A DNA stretch of 64,000 nt from Gammaproteobacteria bacterium (GCA_029210875.1 JARGFJ010000003.1:1-64000), one strand, 5' to 3'; positions 1 through 9,216 are shown, counted from the first letter of the stretch. The notes: generated from the sequence alone by a model not told the origin. Made by a program: numbers and translations.

Positions 1-77
1 TAAAAGGTCGTCATAATTGCCCAAGGGGGTCAATTTTACTACGGTGCTAGGGGGTCAGTTTTGCAGTGTTGGTGACA
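1..77. mobile_element. Probable terminus of an IS21-family-like insertion sequence (partial, runs off window)
   Basis: Two tandem copies of AGGGGGTCA[A/G]TTTT[A/G] at 24-38 and 49-63, 25 bp apart, ending ..GGTGACA at 77. Repeated GGGGTCA-type motifs and a terminal CA are typical of IS21-family ends. No transposase ORF in window. Confidence 0.4.
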
Positions 78-1130
78 ACCACGTTTTTTAGCTGTATAAC
101 AGGCTTGGTTAGCATGCGCTAAAATGTCACCAGCCATGAGCTTATTACTATCTGACGAAATCAATTTGACCCCGATACTCGCTGATAAATGATACTGATT
201 ACCCATATGCTCAAAGCTATAGCCGTCAAGCATAAAACGTAACTCTTCCGCTTTTTTAATTGCCTGGCTACCATCAATATTATCGATCAAGATTGCAAAT
301 TCATCTGAACCAATTCGAACCAAGGTATCTTGTGGCGAAAAGAAACCGCGAAATGTATTCGAAATCTGGACTAATAACGAGTCACCAACAACATGACCTT
401 CGGCATCATTGAGCACTTTAAAACGATCAAGATCGACATAAAGCAAGACCCCATTTACACCAAAGTTACGGGCTTGAATTAGACTAATATCCAGTGCTTG
501 TTCAAGTTTTCGACGATTAGATAAGCCTGTTAAATCATCATGCTCAACCGAAAACTGTAGACGCGCTTCCATCATTTTTAAACTGGCAACCTCGTCTTTT
601 AGCTGTTGCTGTTCCTGATATGTTTTATCGCGTTCTTTTTTAACTGCAAGTGCAGTCATGACGGATGGCGGAAAGGATTCCGCAGTGAGTGGGTTATAAA
701 GTAAGGTTGTCACACCGTGACCTAGATCGGTTAACGCTTGAGCATGATCCCATCGTGATTCCTGAGTAAGAGAAATAATAGGGATCAATCGCCATTCATC
801 GAATCTATCCATAATCGATCTTAATGATTGGGCATTAATATCAGTCAAATTGCTATCAAGAATAACCAGATCGACATCGCACAACTCATCCTGGATACCA
901 TGTCGAAGATGATCCATGACACCCTCACCGGAATGTGCCGATAAAATAGTGGTAAAGCCACTGATTTGAAGCATTGTTTTCATAAATGCAACATCAGATT
1001 CTTTGGCACCGGCAATAATAATTTTCGAATGTAGCAACACATCAACCGTCGAACCGACCAGGGGATCGCCTTGTTGTATATGTGGAACACCAAATGGGTG
1101 CTCAAACTGTTTTGCGTCAATTATCGTCAC
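39..1130 (-). CDS. Receiver-like + degenerate GGDEF protein, probably C-terminally truncated by IS end
   Basis: N-terminal REC-like segment (DLVILDSNLTDINAQ), then DDLTGLSNRRKLEQAL...RIGSDEF...SIGV GGDEF domain; the last ~11 aa (HQHCKTDPLAP) are encoded by the GGGGTCA repeat region. Confidence 0.8.
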   Translation of the reverse strand: MTIIDAKQFEHPFGVPHIQQGDPLVGSTVDVLLHSKIIIAGAKESDVAFMKTMLQISGFTTILSAHSGEGVMDHLRHGIQDELCDVDLVILDSNLTDINAQSLRSIMDRFDEWRLIPIISLTQESRWDHAQALTDLGHGVTTLLYNPLTAESFPPSVMTALAVKKERDKTYQEQQQLKDEVASLKMMEARLQFSVEHDDLTGLSNRRKLEQALDISLIQARNFGVNGVLLYVDLDRFKVLNDAEGHVVGDSLLVQISNTFRGFFSPQDTLVRIGSDEFAILIDNIDGSQAIKKAEELRFMLDGYSFEHMGNQYHLSASIGVKLISSDSNKLMAGDILAHANQACYTAKKRGCHQHCKTDPLAP

Positions 1131-1295
1131 GGATCTCGTTCACTATTATTACTAACGTTACGTTTAGTTATAAAAAACAATATCCGTTTTATTCATTAAA
1201 ATCAATACTTAATGTTATTTTTATAATGCAATTTATAAAGTATTGTATTTTTGACACTACTCTCCACTGCAAAGCTAGCCTAGATAATTGAATAA

Positions 1296-1583
1296 TTAGG
1301 ATTTATTTTTTTGTTGAATAACAGGGACTTTACCTGAAATCAGGTAAGCATAAGCTATCACTTCCGCAATAATTCGATAGAGATGTTCGGGAATTTCATC
1401 ACCCAACTCCAAATCACTTAATAATGCGGCTAAAGAGGCATCTTCACGTAACGGAACACCATGTTCCCTGGCAATTCGTATAATTTCTTCGGCGATGGCA
1501 CCCTCGCCGGCTGCCGTTACTATCGGAGCATTTTCACCATCATATTGCAGTGCAATTGCTTTTAATGGCTCATCATCAGTCAT
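1296..1583 (-). CDS. Standalone FlhB/EscU C-terminal-domain-like protein
   Basis: ALQYDGENAPIVTAAGEGAIAEEIIRIAREHGVPLREDASLAALLSDLELGDEIPEHLYRIIAEVIAYAY matches the cytosolic domain of type III export switch proteins downstream of the NPTH cleavage site. Confidence 0.85.
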   Translation of the reverse strand: MTDDEPLKAIALQYDGENAPIVTAAGEGAIAEEIIRIAREHGVPLREDASLAALLSDLELGDEIPEHLYRIIAEVIAYAYLISGKVPVIQQKNKS

Positions 1584-1630
1584 ACTGATACATGTAAGTC
1601 ATTGTATTTAATGTTAAATTACTAATTTCA

Positions 1631-1708
1631 GTCATTCCCGAAAAAGCGGGAATCCAACGATAGCGACCAGGTTCACTGCCTATGGATCGCTGCATTTGCG
1701 AAGATGAC
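1631..1708. repeat. 78-bp MITE-like repeat with imperfect 26-bp terminal inverted repeats and an internal dRS3-type core
   Basis: GTCATTCCCGAAAAAGCGGGAATCCA ... TGGATCGCTGCATTTGCGAAGATGAC, 18/26 TIR match; 1634-1653 is ATTCCC-N8-GGGAAT. Confidence 0.7.
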
Positions 1709-1747
1709 AAAAGATGATTTTCTGCAAATTGAACTATCATAGATATA

Positions 1748-2518
1748 TTAGTCATGATCCCGAATGAATACCCAATCATCACCTTTTGATTGTTCTGCAC
1801 TAAAACGATAACCTTCCCGATCAAATGTTTTAATCTTGTCAACATCTGTAATTTGATTATCGATAATAAAACGACTCATCAGACCACGGGCTTTCTTGGC
1901 ATAAAAACTAATCATTTTATACTGACCATTTTTCCAATCTTTAAAAATGGGGGTAATAATGCGTGCATGCAATTTTTTAGCGTGTAAGGCTTTGAAATAT
2001 TCATTTGACGCAAGGTTAATAAGGATGCCATCAGCTAATGCCGGCTCGGCTTCAATTGCGTCTTTTAACCGTTCACCCCAAAACGCGTACAGATCCTTGC
2101 CTCGAGGATTTGTTAATTTTGTCCCCATTTCCAGGCGATAAGGTTGTATTAAGTCCAATGGTTTAAGCACCCCATATAAACCAGACAAAATTCTTAAATG
2201 CTGCTGGGCATAATCAAAACCTTGCTGATCAAGCGTATCAGCGTCTAATCCGGTGTAGACATCGCCTTTAAACGCCAATATGGCTTGTTTAGCATTATCG
2301 GAGTTAAATGGCGTAGACCATGATTCAAATCTAGCCAGATTTAACCCTGCTAATTTATCACTTAATGTCATCAATGACGCAATGTCATTTACGGAAAATT
2401 GTCTTAATCGTTCAATTAAGATGGCTGATTGCTCTAAATAAGCAGCTTGGCTTGCTGTTTCAACCACAGCTGGCGTTTCAAAGTCTAGAGTTTTAGCCGG
2501 TGATATTACTAGCAGCAT
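1748..2518 (-). CDS. yaaA: Peroxide stress protein YaaA (DUF328/UPF0246)
   Basis: [16 protein letters not shown]... [21 protein letters not shown]; start trimmed to the internal ATG. Confidence 0.93.
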   Translation of the reverse strand: MLLVISPAKTLDFETPAVVETASQAAYLEQSAILIERLRQFSVNDIASLMTLSDKLAGLNLARFESWSTPFNSDNAKQAILAFKGDVYTGLDADTLDQQGFDYAQQHLRILSGLYGVLKPLDLIQPYRLEMGTKLTNPRGKDLYAFWGERLKDAIEAEPALADGILINLASNEYFKALHAKKLHARIITPIFKDWKNGQYKMISFYAKKARGLMSRFIIDNQITDVDKIKTFDREGYRFSAEQSKGDDWVFIRDHD

Positions 2519-2543
2519 GTATTGATTTTCCTGGCGATAAGCT

Positions 2544-2915
2544 TTATTTAGTATCAGTGTCTTTAGGATCGATAACAATTACGTGTATGTCTTCTTCAAC
2601 ACTGTCTGCATCATTGCTTTCTGATTCTTCATCAGCTGATGCTTGCCCCCATCGACTAAACGGAAATGGTTTTGCCTCCAGATTATAAGTAAGAAACATC
2701 ACAATGTGACTAATATAGTGTGATAGATCGTTCGAAAATGGAGCAAGATTTTCGTTTGTTTTTCCAGTGACCAAGGCAAAAATGGCTTGAACAACAACCA
2801 CAACCCACATTACCATCATGACAAAATACAGAATAAAGCCAAATAGCAACATATACGCTATGCGCAGCCATTGATTTACATTGCTTAAATTACTTTTTAT
2901 TTCGTGTGTTTCCAT
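2544..2915 (-). CDS. DUF4389 family membrane protein
   Basis: Hydrophobic N-terminal half ([35 protein letters not shown]) followed by [23 protein letters not shown], typical of DUF4389. Confidence 0.75.
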   Translation of the reverse strand: METHEIKSNLSNVNQWLRIAYMLLFGFILYFVMMVMWVVVVVQAIFALVTGKTNENLAPFSNDLSHYISHIVMFLTYNLEAKPFPFSRWGQASADEESESNDADSVEEDIHVIVIDPKDTDTK

Positions 2916-3060
2916 AGCTGTGCCCTTAGAAAAGAATCATGGCTACTTTAGCATTTCACTTTGGTTTGGGCTAACTATTTTAGGTGTTAGTAGTGGAGCT
3001 GAATCTGCTTTTATGGGAAACTTCACGTCTATTTAACATCTTAATAAATTTAGAAATCAC

Positions 3061-3588
3061 ATGATTAAGCACTGCAAACTCATAATCAAACATATCGACA
3101 AGTTCAATGAACGGACAGGTATGCTTGCTTCATGGTTTGTATTAGCTCTGGTTTTTCTAATTTGTTATGACGTTATGATGCGCTATGTTTTTCAACAAGG
3201 ATCAATAGCCTTACAAGAATTGGAATGGCATTTATTTGCTTTAATATTTTTGCTTGGTTCGGCTTACACCTTAAAGCATGACGAACATGTTCGGGTTGAT
3301 ATCTTGTTTAAAAGTCGATTTGTATCGGCAAGACAACGGGCATGGATCAACCTGATTGGTACCCTATTTCTACTCGTGCCTTTTTGTATATTAATTTTAG
3401 TCACAGCTTGGCCCTTTGTTGAAAATGCTTTTTATTACAATGAAGGTTCACCCGATCCTGGCGGTCTGCCTTATCGTTTTATTTTAAAAGGAAGTATTCT
3501 CGTTGCGTTTAGCCTGCTTATTTTGCAAGGCATTGCTGAACTTATCCGAAACATGTTGATCCTTTTTTTGCCTACGGAGTCTAACTAA
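3061..3588 (+). CDS. TRAP transporter small permease (DctQ-like)
   Basis: Four-TM small protein, ALQELEWHLFALIFLLGSAYTLKHDEHVRVDIL; overlaps a DctM gene. Confidence 0.92.
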   Translation: MIKHCKLIIKHIDKFNERTGMLASWFVLALVFLICYDVMMRYVFQQGSIALQELEWHLFALIFLLGSAYTLKHDEHVRVDILFKSRFVSARQRAWINLIGTLFLLVPFCILILVTAWPFVENAFYYNEGSPDPGGLPYRFILKGSILVAFSLLILQGIAELIRNMLILFLPTESN

Positions 3589-4889
3589 TGGAAATGTGGG
3601 CATTAGTCATGTTTGCGGTCTTGTTTGTATTGTTACTGGCAGGCTATCCCGTTGCATTTACACTGGGTGCCGTAGCATTTGGATTTGGTAGTGTTTTCCT
3701 GGGCTTGGATTTCTTCGATTTATTGCCCTTGCGTATATGGGGCATCATGACCAATTTTACCTTGTTGGCCGTGCCATTATTTGTATTTATGGGTGTTATC
3801 TTAGAAAAATCAGGCATTGCTGAAGCCTTGCTTGATACGATGGGACGCTTATTTGGACGAGTTAGAGGGGGTCTTGCGATATCTGTTGTGGTCGTCGGTG
3901 CATTATTAGCAGCAACCACCGGCGTAGTTGGTGCATCGGTTGTCACTATGGCGGTAATCGCCTTACCCTCTATGCTCAAACGTAACTATGATCCTGCCTT
4001 GGCAGGCGGCACCATTGCCGCTTCTGGCACACTCGGGCAAATCATTCCTCCCAGCATTATTTTGATTTTATTAGGTGATGTAATCGGTGTTCCTGTTGGT
4101 CAATTATTTATTGGTGCAATAGTACCGGGCACCATACTTGTTATTGCCTATATCTTATATATCGCCTTGATTGCGTGGAAAAATCCAACCATTGCTCCAG
4201 CGATTGTTGCTGATCCAGATAATGATGAACACCTAGGCTTAACTGTAATTAAAAGCATGTTGCCACCGTTGTTATTGATGTTGGCCGTGTTAGGTTCTAT
4301 CTTCTTCGGTATCGCCTCTCCTACCGAATCTGCTGCTGTTGGCGCATTGGGTGCTATTGTACTAGCGGCATTACATCGCAAATTAGATCGTACTAATTTA
4401 CAAGATGCATTAAGTCAAACTACACGTTTAACCAGCATGGTATTCTTAATTTTAATTGGTGCGACCGCATTTGGCCTTGTCTTTGTAGGTATGGGCGGTA
4501 GCCAGGTAATCTTTGATATTTTTAATACCCTTCCGGGTGGAAAATGGACCTTCCTAATCCTGAGTATGGTGCTGATATTTATTTTGGGCTTGTTCTTAGA
4601 CTTTATTGAAATTAGTTTTATCGTTGTCCCAATCATTGCACCTGTTGCCATTCATATGGGACTTGATCCCTTATGGTTTGCACTACTGATAGCACTGAAC
4701 TTACAAACATCATTCTTAACACCGCCATTTGGCTTTTCACTATTCTATTTAAAAGCCAGTGCGCCAACATTAAAACTAAACGATATTTATCGTGGTATTG
4801 TGCCGTTTATTTTGATTCAAATAATCGTATTGGGACTGATCATTAGCTTCCCTGCCATCAGCTTGTGGTTACCGACCCTTATGGGCTAA
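3588..4889 (+). CDS. TRAP transporter large permease (DctM-like)
   Basis: Multi-TM 433 aa; GTLGQIIPPSIILILLGD, ASPTESAAVGALGA, LQTSFLTPPFGFSLFYLK. Confidence 0.95.
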   Translation: MEMWALVMFAVLFVLLLAGYPVAFTLGAVAFGFGSVFLGLDFFDLLPLRIWGIMTNFTLLAVPLFVFMGVILEKSGIAEALLDTMGRLFGRVRGGLAISVVVVGALLAATTGVVGASVVTMAVIALPSMLKRNYDPALAGGTIAASGTLGQIIPPSIILILLGDVIGVPVGQLFIGAIVPGTILVIAYILYIALIAWKNPTIAPAIVADPDNDEHLGLTVIKSMLPPLLLMLAVLGSIFFGIASPTESAAVGALGAIVLAALHRKLDRTNLQDALSQTTRLTSMVFLILIGATAFGLVFVGMGGSQVIFDIFNTLPGGKWTFLILSMVLIFILGLFLDFIEISFIVVPIIAPVAIHMGLDPLWFALLIALNLQTSFLTPPFGFSLFYLKASAPTLKLNDIYRGIVPFILIQIIVLGLIISFPAISLWLPTLMG

Positions 4890-4890
4890 G

Positions 4891-5871
4891 TTAGACACGT
4901 TCAAAACTAAAACTTTGAACGTCAGCGATCTGTATTTTATTCATGGCAAGCATCATCAAGCGATCAATGCCTAACGCTACACCTGTACAGCTTGGCAGTC
5001 CAGATGACATTGCTGCTAAAAGGTGTCCATCCATTGGCATTTGGTCTAAACCCAATGTTTTGCGTTGCTGGTTATCAGATTCGAATCGACGCTGTAATTC
5101 ATTGGCATCAAGCACTTCATCGTAACCATTGGCTAATTCGATACCGTCAATATAGAGTTCAAAACGTGCAGCCACATCATTACCTGCATTATCTTGAATC
5201 ACTTTGGCTAATTGGGCTTGTGATGCTGGAAAATCATAGATAAATAACGGCATGTTCAAATCAGCCAATTTAGGCTCAATGACGTGACTCATCAATAATG
5301 CTAGCCAACCATCTCGATCTAAATCCAACTCTGGCGGTAATCCACCAATACGCTCCTTGGCACAGGCAATAATATCGTCATCACTACATGTCAACACATT
5401 AAATTTGAACAAAAACTCAAACACACCACGATAGCTCAAGCGAATAATAGGTGCAAACCCAAACACCTGTTGCAACAGGGCATTAATTTCATCCATCAAC
5501 TGATGCAAACTCAGTTCAGGACGATACCATTCCAGCATCGTGAATTCAGGTGAATGTAGTCTGCCTTGTTCGCCATTTCTAAAAACATGAGCAATTTGAT
5601 AGATAGAGCCTGAGCCGGCAGCCAACAGTCGTTTCATAGCGAACTCAGGCGATGTTTGTAGATAATAATGCTGTTTCGATGAACCAGATAAAGGCTGATA
5701 GTCTGTTACAAAACTGGTCAAATACGGTGCTGTTGGCGCAGCAGCAGACAGGATGGGCGTTTCAACTTCCAACACATTATGTTGGGCAAAAAAAACACGG
5801 ACATCAGCTAAAAACTGTGCCCGCTTTTTTAATGTATCTATGTCGGCAGTTGGCCGCCAATTGTTTTCCAT
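4891..5871 (-). CDS. epmA: EF-P--(R)-beta-lysine ligase EpmA
   Basis: Class II LysRS-like: FRNGEQGRLHSPEFTMLEWYRP, ELANGYDEVLDANELQRRF, GVALGIDRLMMLAM; next to efp. Confidence 0.93.
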   Translation of the reverse strand: MENNWRPTADIDTLKKRAQFLADVRVFFAQHNVLEVETPILSAAAPTAPYLTSFVTDYQPLSGSSKQHYYLQTSPEFAMKRLLAAGSGSIYQIAHVFRNGEQGRLHSPEFTMLEWYRPELSLHQLMDEINALLQQVFGFAPIIRLSYRGVFEFLFKFNVLTCSDDDIIACAKERIGGLPPELDLDRDGWLALLMSHVIEPKLADLNMPLFIYDFPASQAQLAKVIQDNAGNDVAARFELYIDGIELANGYDEVLDANELQRRFESDNQQRKTLGLDQMPMDGHLLAAMSSGLPSCTGVALGIDRLMMLAMNKIQIADVQSFSFERV

Positions 5872-5890
5872 AGCGTGATATTTACTGGGA

Positions 5891-6463
5891 TTAAATATCC
5901 TTCGCACGCTCTACATATTCACCACTACGGGTATCGATACGTAATACATCACCAACATTCATAAATAAAGGTACACGCACGACGGCACCTGTTTCTAACG
6001 TTGCTGGTTTTCCGCCTGTTCCTGCTGTGTCGCCTTTTAGACCAGGATCAGTTTCAGTAACGGCCAGGTTAACAAAGTTAGGTGGAGACACTAATAACGG
6101 GGTGCCATTCCATAATGTCACCGTGTAAACGTATTGTTCTTTTAACCATTTTTTGCAATCAGCAATCGCATTGGCATCAGCAGCATGTTGCTCAAATGTA
6201 ACGGGATCCATGAAATACCAAAATTCGCCATCTGTGTATGAATATTCTAAATCGATATCCGTTACATCCGCACCTTCAACACTTTCATTTGATTTGAATG
6301 TACGTTCGTTAACACGACCTGTTTTTAAGTTACGGTATTTAACGCGATTAAATGCTTGGCCTTTACCTGGTTTAACAAGTTCGTTTTCAAGAATGCTGCA
6401 TGGGTCACCATCCAACATAAATTTAAGTCCGCCTTTAAATTCATTTGTACTAAAATTTGCCAT
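5891..6463 (-). CDS. efp: Elongation factor P
   Basis: [51 protein letters not shown]; Lys34 in PGKGQAF; start trimmed from the longer ORF. Confidence 0.97.
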   Translation of the reverse strand: MANFSTNEFKGGLKFMLDGDPCSILENELVKPGKGQAFNRVKYRNLKTGRVNERTFKSNESVEGADVTDIDLEYSYTDGEFWYFMDPVTFEQHAADANAIADCKKWLKEQYVYTVTLWNGTPLLVSPPNFVNLAVTETDPGLKGDTAGTGGKPATLETGAVVRVPLFMNVGDVLRIDTRSGEYVERAKDI

Positions 6464-6515
6464 AGCAACCTCTTTTGGGGGACGATCATCGTCTGTGAAA
6501 ATTACAAAGTCCGAT

Positions 6516-7523
6516 ATGATACCGCAATCACACCCCTTGGTGACAAAACAAGCTTGGCAAATTGAATTGGCAAACACGATTAAAGACCCGATAGATCTAC
6601 TTGCCAAACTAGGATTATCAGGCGAATTAGATGCTATTTCCCCCGATTTAATCATGGGCTTTCCCTTACGGGTACCGCAAAGTTATTTTGAGAAAATGCG
6701 CTACGGTGACAAGAATGATCCCTTGTTGCGCCAAGTATTCCCACTTATTGACGAATCTATTGAACAACAAGGCTTTGTCCACGATCCTGTCGGTGATCAC
6801 AATGCCATCACCTCACCTGGTATCTTGCAAAAATATAATGGCCGAGCCTTATTGCTCACCACTGGTGCCTGTGCGATTCATTGCCGCTATTGTTTTCGGC
6901 GTCATTTCTCTTATAGCGATAGCAATCCGCTCGCCAGCCAATGGCAAACAACTCTGGATGCGTTAAAATCTGATCTCTCAATTAATGAAGTCATATTCAG
7001 TGGTGGTGATCCACTCACATTAAGCGATGCTAAATTAGCAGCATTGGTTGAACAACTTGATGCTATTCCACATCTAAAACGACTACGCATTCATACGCGT
7101 TTACCGATTGTCATTCCAAGTCGGGTTGATCATGCATTATTAAAATGGATTAGTAGCTCCAGATTACATGTAGTAATGGTTATTCATAGCAACCATGCCA
7201 ACGAAATTGGTGATGATGTTGCAATCGCATTAGCCAAACTCGAGACTGCTGGTTGTCAGCTATTAAATCAAGCGGTATTACTTAAAGGCGTTAATGACAG
7301 TGCTGAAACCTTAGTTAAACTCAGTGAACGCTTAAGTGATGTTAAAGTCATGCCCTATTACTTACATCTGCTCGATCGTGTTGCTGGTGCCAGTCATTTT
7401 GATGTGTCAGAGCATGATGCTATTGAACTGACTGCCCAAATCAGAGCGATTCTTCCCGGTTATCTTGTACCGCGTTTAGTTCGAGAACAGCAAGGTGAAG
7501 TTAGTAAAACGGTGATTGCTTAA
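6516..7523 (+). CDS. epmB: EF-P beta-lysylation protein EpmB (radical SAM)
   Basis: [15 protein letters not shown] radical-SAM motif, [12 protein letters not shown]; divergent from efp with 52-bp spacer. Confidence 0.93.
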   Translation: MIPQSHPLVTKQAWQIELANTIKDPIDLLAKLGLSGELDAISPDLIMGFPLRVPQSYFEKMRYGDKNDPLLRQVFPLIDESIEQQGFVHDPVGDHNAITSPGILQKYNGRALLLTTGACAIHCRYCFRRHFSYSDSNPLASQWQTTLDALKSDLSINEVIFSGGDPLTLSDAKLAALVEQLDAIPHLKRLRIHTRLPIVIPSRVDHALLKWISSSRLHVVMVIHSNHANEIGDDVAIALAKLETAGCQLLNQAVLLKGVNDSAETLVKLSERLSDVKVMPYYLHLLDRVAGASHFDVSEHDAIELTAQIRAILPGYLVPRLVREQQGEVSKTVIA

Positions 7524-7584
7524 TGTAGATCTTGACCATGCCAGTTTCAGAGCCTCATTTTCCCGTTTATTGCCGCCAAAAACT

Positions 7585-7666
7585 AAACTGTTTTTGTGGA
7601 TGAAGTAGTCGAGTGTTTGAGCGTAGCGAGTTGTCGACTACGCCACAAAAGCAGTTTGTTTTTTTT
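7585..7666. terminator. Long imperfect inverted repeat between convergent epmB and gltA, probably bidirectional terminator
   Basis: AAACTGTTTTTGTGG (7585-7599) pairs 14/15 with CCACAAAAGCAGTTT (7643-7657); inner GTAGTCGA (7605-7612) pairs with TCGACTAC (7634-7641); followed by a T-tract on + strand. Confidence 0.6.
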
Positions 7667-7699
7667 GGAGATAAGGCAATTTTGGGTGTCCTTTGAATA

Positions 7700-7766
7700 A
7701 AATACATCCATGTATTTCACCCCTATCGGGGTTGCTCTGCATTTCAAATATGCTCCAGCATATTTG
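7700..7766 (-). other. Tandem hairpin cluster with GGA loops (on - strand), possible structured RNA / CsrA-RsmA binding element
   Basis: AAATACAT-GG-ATGTATTT (7700-7717), ACCCC-gata-GGGGT (7719-7732) and CAAATATGCT-GG-AGCATATTTG (7745-7766), all perfect stems, in a 450-bp gene-free gap. Confidence 0.45.
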
Positions 7767-7969
7767 TCTTTGGTTCGTTTTTTTGGGCACGTACAAATTC
7801 GTCTGGAACCAATTTGGATGCCGGAGGCGCCCGAAGGGTGAGTGGCTGGATGCCACGAATCAATAAAATGAACGAACAGCGGCGAGCATAGAACTTATGG
7901 GATAAAAAATATTAAAAACAAACACTTAAATTCATTGTAAAGATATATCTAATCCCAAATCAAGGTTAC

Positions 7970-9151
7970 TTAACCCCGCTCTGCTAAAGCAACATACTCT
8001 CTAACACCGCTACCCGTATAGATTTGAGTAGGACGATAAATACGGTTATTAGAAATTTGTTCACGCCAATGTGCTAACCAGCCCGCTGAACGCGCAACAG
8101 CAAAAATAGCGGTAAATTGATCTGCTGGAATCCCCATTTCTGCATATAAAATTCCAGAATAGAAATCGACATTAGGATAAACACCTTTGTGACCAAGTCG
8201 CTCTGCACAGATTTCTTCAACTTTCATTGCGGTTTCAAAGGCTTGGTCAAGACTTCCACCACGATCTTCCATCAACTCGGCTACCAGTTTATGCAAAATA
8301 GTTGCGCGTGGATCTTTAACTTTATATTCACGATGCCCCATACCCCAGATAACTTCTTTATTAGCTAATCGCTTATCAATCCATTTTTCTGCTTTTTTCG
8401 GGCTACCGATTTCTTTTAGCATATCAACAACATACGAATTAGCCCCACCATGTAATGGACCTGATAAGGTTCCAATTGCACCCGAAATAACGCTGTATGG
8501 TGTTGCCAAGGTTGAACCAGACACTAATGCTGAAAAGGTTGAGGCGTTTAAAGTATGTTCCGCATGAAGAATCAAACAGACATCCATGATTTTTGCCATC
8601 AATGGATCAGGCTCTTTGCCTGTGAACATATAAAGCAGGTTTTCGGCTACCGATAGATCTTGACGCGGTTCAATTGGGTCATAACCTTGGCGCATATGTT
8701 CCCACATCGCGACCAATGGAGCCATTTGAGCAATAATATTGACAGTCATATTACGAACGTAATTGAGATCCTCACACACCGCGGCATTGGTTAAACATTC
8801 TGTACCAGGGTAAAACATGCCCAAACTGGACACGGCTGTTTGCAACATATCCATGGGATGACCGGTTGATGGAAAGTGTCGCATCATTTCACGAATATGA
8901 TATTTAATTCGATAATGACTACGTAAATCGCTTGTAAACCCGTCAAGTTCTTTTGCTGAAGGTAATTCACCATCCAATAGCAATAAGGTTGTTTCTTCAA
9001 AACTGCTATTTGCAGCTAGTGTTTCAATAGGGTAACCACGATACGATAAGATACCTTTTTCACCATCTATATATGAAATTGCTGACTTTGTCGCAGCAAC
9101 ACCTTCCAAACCTGGTAAGAAATCACTCATTAAAAACCCCATTTTTTTCAA
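7970..9151 (-). CDS. gltA: Citrate synthase
   Basis: SGPLHGGANSYVVDML, WGMGHREYKVKDPRA, NVDFYSGILYAEMGIP, RSAGWLAHWREQ. Confidence 0.95.
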   Translation of the reverse strand: MKKMGFLMSDFLPGLEGVAATKSAISYIDGEKGILSYRGYPIETLAANSSFEETTLLLLDGELPSAKELDGFTSDLRSHYRIKYHIREMMRHFPSTGHPMDMLQTAVSSLGMFYPGTECLTNAAVCEDLNYVRNMTVNIIAQMAPLVAMWEHMRQGYDPIEPRQDLSVAENLLYMFTGKEPDPLMAKIMDVCLILHAEHTLNASTFSALVSGSTLATPYSVISGAIGTLSGPLHGGANSYVVDMLKEIGSPKKAEKWIDKRLANKEVIWGMGHREYKVKDPRATILHKLVAELMEDRGGSLDQAFETAMKVEEICAERLGHKGVYPNVDFYSGILYAEMGIPADQFTAIFAVARSAGWLAHWREQISNNRIYRPTQIYTGSGVREYVALAERG

Positions 9152-9216
9152 ATATTTATATTGTTATGATGACCAATAACAACAAGGTCTATCACATTTA
9201 GTCTTCGCTTAAGCGA

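Noticed and set aside
1576-1845. 89-aa ORF on - strand across the 1631-1708 repeat
   Set aside because: Overlaps yaaA 3' end and reads through the MITE-like repeat; YRWIPAFSGMTEI is the usual spurious translation of such repeats.
3644-3979. 111-aa antisense ORF within dctM
   Set aside because: Low-complexity antisense translation of TM-coding sequence; dctM is clearly the real gene.
5088-5100. GATTCGAATC-like motif resembling a tRNA T-loop
   Set aside because: Inside epmA coding sequence with no acceptor or anticodon stem; no tRNA supported anywhere in the window.
6153-6515. N-terminal extension of the EpmB ORF
   Set aside because: Runs antisense through efp; homology begins at [15 protein letters not shown], so start placed at 6516.
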